From assembly GCA_036365455.1 (NCBI GenBank), contig JAWQUS010000003.1, forward strand, positions 20,001-84,000: DNA of 64,000 nucleotides, given 5' to 3'. Position numbers and translations under genes: made by a program. The notes beneath the pieces are model-generated. The model was not told the DNA's origin and did no database searches. It saw only the letters and a list, made by a program, of their open reading frames with translations. Each line of letters starts with the position of its first letter. The first letter of the stretch is position 1. This document shows positions 60,926 through 64,000 of the stretch, one piece after another. Origin of the DNA: Macrosoma leucophasiata. Lineage: Eukaryota; Arthropoda; Insecta; Lepidoptera; Hedylidae.

Positions 60926-61326
60926 ACGAGAAACTGGGTCAGGAGATATGTCATCATAATGAGATATAGTGATAGCCTACCTCTCAACTACTCATTTATT
61001 ACCTACTTAATGCGAAAAATTTTATAAAAAATGTCTTACAATTAAATATCTAACGCAGGACTTCCCAACCTGGGGGGCACGCCCACCTGGGGAGGCGTAG
61101 AGATATATCAGGGGGGGCGCGGCGTAATATGTACGAGTACATCAATTACATTTCCAAAAAAATAAAATTAAGGAGTAGGTAAATTTAACTGCTCCTTATT
61201 GCCGTTCAATCGCTGCTGTACAAGTTTCTATAAACTCAAAGGTTGGGAAACCCTGATCTAACGGTTATTTAATATGAAACTAGTGTATCTTTACGTGTTC
61301 TATCAAACAACCTTCTCCGTTTTCAG
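60926..61326. other. intron 5 of the ionotropic receptor gene
   Basis: Includes CCCAACCTGGGGGGCACGCC at 61048-61067 and its inverted, diverged partner GGTTGGGAAACCCTGAT near 61240, so a small decayed transposon may lie between (61040-61260). No gene. Confidence 0.4.
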
Positions 61327-61430
61327 GATTACGTCTATTCGACCCGGAGTCGGAGGATGTGGTGGCGGCGATGTCAGGGTGGCGCGAGGCGTACACGCGC
61401 CGGCTGCAGGACGCCGCTGACGCTGACCAG
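61327..61430 (+). CDS. ionotropic glutamate receptor, exon 6
   Basis: Acceptor TTTTCAG|GA completes the glycine of NITG. The exon encodes LRLFDPESEDVVAAMSGWRE then RLQDAADADQ and ends CAG|GTTTGC in phase 0. The ITG-LRLFDP junction matches ITGFRLVDP of family members. The rest of the receptor (ligand-binding core, membrane segments) lies beyond the window. Confidence 0.85.
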
Positions 61431-61574
61431 GTTTGCTACAACACACATTCTAAAACTCTGTTCCCCATAATATTATTAGGCCATCATATTTGAGAGCAAA
61501 AAAATTGAACTGGGTGAAACAATTTTATTCGGTAAAATAATTTGTTTATTAAATACTAATAAATTTTCAATTCC

Positions 61575-63890
61575 TTACTTGTAGAGTTGTTTGACATTCA
61601 TGCGCCTGTGCGGCCAGTAAAAATACGACACCCACCAGCACCTTGGCTTACAGATGACATTAAAGCAGTTATGGCGAAACGTAATGCTGCCAAAGCTAAG
61701 CTTAAAAAGAATCCTTCAGATGATAACCGCCTTAAATATAAAATTTTACGTAATCGCTGCAACAAGCTGTGTAGAGATGCACAACGACGCTACATCTATA
61801 CCTCACTCCATAACCTAGATCCTTCTAGAACGTGGAGATTTCTCAGAACTTTAGGAGTTGGGAAAGCTACTATAGATTGCTTGCCTCATAATTTAGATCT
61901 CGATATTCTCAACGATTTTTTCTCCTCTGTTTCTACCTGTGATGGTTCATTAAAAGCTAAGGCTTTGGCTGAACTTTCTGCTCTTCCCACTCCTGATTAT
62001 CCAATGTTTTCGTTAACTCAAGTGTATGATCGTGATGTTAAGAAGAACATATTAGATCTGGATTCAGACGCTGTTGGATGTGATTGCATTAGTCGTAAGA
62101 TGATCCTTCCTCTCCTTGACTTCCTATGTCCTATCATAACCTCCATTATGAACCTTTCTATATCCTCTTGCTCTTTTCCTAATGCATGGAAAGAAGCATA
62201 TATAATTCCATTGCCTAAAAAATCCAATCCTATATCTTGTTCTGACTATCGCCCTATCTCCATTCTTCCATTATTATCGAAAGTCCTAGAACGCCTTATC
62301 CACTCCCAGCTAAGTATCTATCTTGCTTATCATGCTATCCTTAATCCTCTCCAATCAGGTTTCCGTCCGGGTCATAGTACGACTACTGCACTGATCAAGA
62401 TCACGGATGACATAAGGCTCGCTATGGATAACAAGCAGCTTACAGTTTTAACTTTATTAGATTTTAGCAATGCCTTTAATACCGTGGATTTAGATATTCT
62501 ACTTGCTACTCTACGTTCTCTTAACATATCTCCGAGTGCAATTGACTGGTTTCATAGTTACTTGCGTGGGCGTCGGCAACGTATACAGGCTGGGGATAGG
62601 TTCTCAACTTGGTGTACAACTGTTGCCGGAGTCCCGCAAGGTGGCGTGTTGTCTCCTCTTCTCTTTGCCATCTTCATTAATTTGATTACTCATTGTATAT
62701 CTTCTCTCTACCACTTGTATGCAGATGATCTACAAATATATTCTCATACATCACTGGAAGATCTTCCAAGTGCACTTAATGCCTTGAATGATGATCTTTC
62801 TTCTATTTTGCGATGGAGTAAATCTTATAGGCTTCAAGTCAATCCCATTAAAACTCAACTTATAATTATTGGAAGTTCAGGGTTATTGTCTAAAGTGAAC
62901 TGGGACACTCTTCCTAATGTTAAATTTGACGGCCATATTATCCCTTTCAGTAACACTGTTAAAAACTTGGGTATCATTTTAGATAGTCGTTTATCTTGGG
63001 TGCCACAAATTAATAATTTGAGTAAAAAGTTATTTGCAGCTGTACATTCCATAAGAAGGTTGCGTAATTTCTTACCTATGTCCACTAAAATTACGCTGGT
63101 ACATTCCCTATTGTTTCCTATATTTGACTATGCCGACACCTGTTACCTTGATCTAACTAAGGAGCAACTCAATAAATTGGAGCGTCTTCAGAATTTATGT
63201 ATTAGGTTCGTATTTGGCTTGCGTAAGTACGATCACGTTTCAGAATTTCGTAAACAGCTTCAATGGCTCCCAATCGCTCTTCGCCGTAATGCTCATGTGC
63301 TATTTCTTCTGTTCAATATACTTTTTAATCCACAAACTCCAACATATTTAAAAGATCGCTTTCATTTTCTTCATCTTTCCAATTCGCTTAATTTGCGCTC
63401 TTCATTCAATTTCAAGCTAAAATATCCTTCCCATTCTACTAACTTTTACAATAAGTCATTTACTGCCGAAGCAGTTCATTTGTGGAATGCACTGCCACTA
63501 TCCATAAGGAGCGCTCAAACATTGGTATCGTTTAAGTCCAAAGTCAGACAATACTATCTGTCTCTTTAACTCCTTCTTTGCTGCCTTGTTCTCGGCTCTT
63601 TCTTTGAAAACTGTTATTTGTTTATTATTTTTGTATGTTTATTTTATCCTTGCTCTATTATCAGGTCACTTACTGTTTAATTATAATAAGATACTTTTAA
63701 TTGTTGATTAAAATACTATGTTGTACACCCCTACTACTTCCTGAATTGGTTTCTTTACATGTAAGGTTGCCTGGAAGAAATCGCTGTTAGCGATAAGGCC
63801 GCCTGTTGTACTTTATGTCCTAATTGTTTTTTCTGTATTGTTCTCTATTGTGTGCAATAAAGAGTATTATTATTATTATTCCACTTATTT
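61575..63890 (+). mobile_element. 5'-truncated LINE (copy B)
   Basis: Begins inside the linker before the reverse transcriptase and runs to a 3' UTR with GTTGCCTGGAAGAAATCGCT, GATAAGGCCGCCTG and GTGTGCAATAAAGAGTATTA ending in (TTA)n at 63869-63885. Same family as copy A at 16424-18590. Sense orientation in the last visible intron of the ionotropic receptor gene. Confidence 0.88.
61587..63569 (+). CDS. LINE reverse transcriptase (copy B)
   Basis: A 660-codon uninterrupted frame: RHPPAPWLTDDIKAVMAK (linker typical of jockey/CR1-like elements), NKLCRDAQRRYIYTSLH, SDYRPISILPLLSKVLER, LLDFSNAFNTVDLDILL (motif A), AGVPQGGVLSPLLFAIF (motif B), LYHLYADDLQIYSHTS (motif C, catalytic Asp pair), NLGIILDSRLSWVPQI and a C-terminal part ending VRQYYLSL. 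It lacks the endonuclease through 5' truncation. The catalytic residues are intact, so it may be fairly young, but it cannot move autonomously. Confidence 0.93.
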   Translation: MFDIHAPVRPVKIRHPPAPWLTDDIKAVMAKRNAAKAKLKKNPSDDNRLKYKILRNRCNKLCRDAQRRYIYTSLHNLDPSRTWRFLRTLGVGKATIDCLPHNLDLDILNDFFSSVSTCDGSLKAKALAELSALPTPDYPMFSLTQVYDRDVKKNILDLDSDAVGCDCISRKMILPLLDFLCPIITSIMNLSISSCSFPNAWKEAYIIPLPKKSNPISCSDYRPISILPLLSKVLERLIHSQLSIYLAYHAILNPLQSGFRPGHSTTTALIKITDDIRLAMDNKQLTVLTLLDFSNAFNTVDLDILLATLRSLNISPSAIDWFHSYLRGRRQRIQAGDRFSTWCTTVAGVPQGGVLSPLLFAIFINLITHCISSLYHLYADDLQIYSHTSLEDLPSALNALNDDLSSILRWSKSYRLQVNPIKTQLIIIGSSGLLSKVNWDTLPNVKFDGHIIPFSNTVKNLGIILDSRLSWVPQINNLSKKLFAAVHSIRRLRNFLPMSTKITLVHSLLFPIFDYADTCYLDLTKEQLNKLERLQNLCIRFVFGLRKYDHVSEFRKQLQWLPIALRRNAHVLFLLFNILFNPQTPTYLKDRFHFLHLSNSLNLRSSFNFKLKYPSHSTNFYNKSFTAEAVHLWNALPLSIRSAQTLVSFKSKVRQYYLSL

Positions 63891-63973
63891 ATTGATTCAA
63901 CTTATTTTATAATTTTTTACATATATATGTATAAAATAAAAAACAACAAATATATATATAAAAAATTAAAAAA

Positions 63974-64000
63974 TAGTGTGCCGCCGGCAGCGAGAGCAGG
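63974..64000 (+). other. possible start of the next ionotropic receptor exon
   Basis: After an AT-rich stretch the last 23 bases turn GC-rich (GTGCCGCCGGCAGCGAGAGC...) like the receptor exons. Acceptors AATAG| at 63976 or CGGCAG| at 63990 would be in phase 0 with exon 6. Too short to test. Confidence 0.2.

Overview
This is eukaryotic nuclear DNA. GC-rich protein-coding exons bounded by GT/AG introns sit in an AT-rich background packed with transposable elements (TEs). The repeat classes (mariner and Tc1-like elements, BEL/Pao, copia, DIRS, RTE and jockey/CR1-like LINEs, tRNA-derived SINEs, Helitron-like ends in CTAG/TTAG followed by T) and LINE 3' ends of the type GTTGCCTGGAAGA...GCCGCCT, which are familiar from butterflies and moths, make a lepidopteran the best guess. 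No species is claimed.

Two host genes lie head to tail on the + strand, and both encode glutamate-receptor-family proteins. Gene 1 (about 1640-43758) is a class C G-protein-coupled receptor of the metabotropic glutamate receptor family. I trace eleven exons: signal peptide and Venus-flytrap ligand-binding domain (1640-25744), nine-cysteine domain (26638-26861), seven-helix domain (42470-43384) and an acidic tail (43487-43758). The alpha-amino-acid contact positions are kept, but the position expected to contact the glutamate gamma-carboxylate is not. This points to the insect mXR/mangetout-like branch rather than a true glutamate receptor. Gene 2 (53252 to beyond the window) is the start of an ionotropic glutamate receptor, probably kainate-type. 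It has a signal-peptide exon and five exons of the amino-terminal domain; the channel itself lies outside the window.

Between and inside these genes is a dense layer of nested TEs. In order: a LINE tail and a TAA-flanked MITE (2.8-4.5 kb); a Helitron-like element (7.1-7.4 kb); a LINE (8.8-9.9 kb); a non-autonomous hAT element with 8-bp target duplication (10601-12762); a long-TIR MITE (13434-13866) and its apparent parent transposon (about 16119-20575), the latter carrying a broken DDE transposase and a LINE insertion; two RTE LINEs with nested insertions (21.7-25.4 kb); a decayed DIRS retrotransposon with an inverted tyrosine-recombinase segment (28.3-33.4 kb); a complete BEL/Pao retrotransposon with matching LTRs, 5-bp target duplication and an open 1726-codon reading frame (33829-39847); a mariner in the 3' end of gene 1 (43777-45034); a LINE showing 5' inversion (45.3-46.5 kb); a copia element lacking its reverse transcriptase (47.3-50.8 kb) inserted in another LINE; and, in intron 1 of gene 2, a 4.6-kb inverted-repeat structure (54165-58768). 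A LINE with an open reverse transcriptase frame (61.6-63.9 kb) lies in the last intron seen.

The most notable observations are a 79-bp TTAA-flanked mobile sequence present three times (one copy interrupts the DIRS reverse transcriptase at a TTAA), the MITE/parent pair, the large inverted structure beside an exon, and partial exon-intron tandem duplications in both receptor genes.
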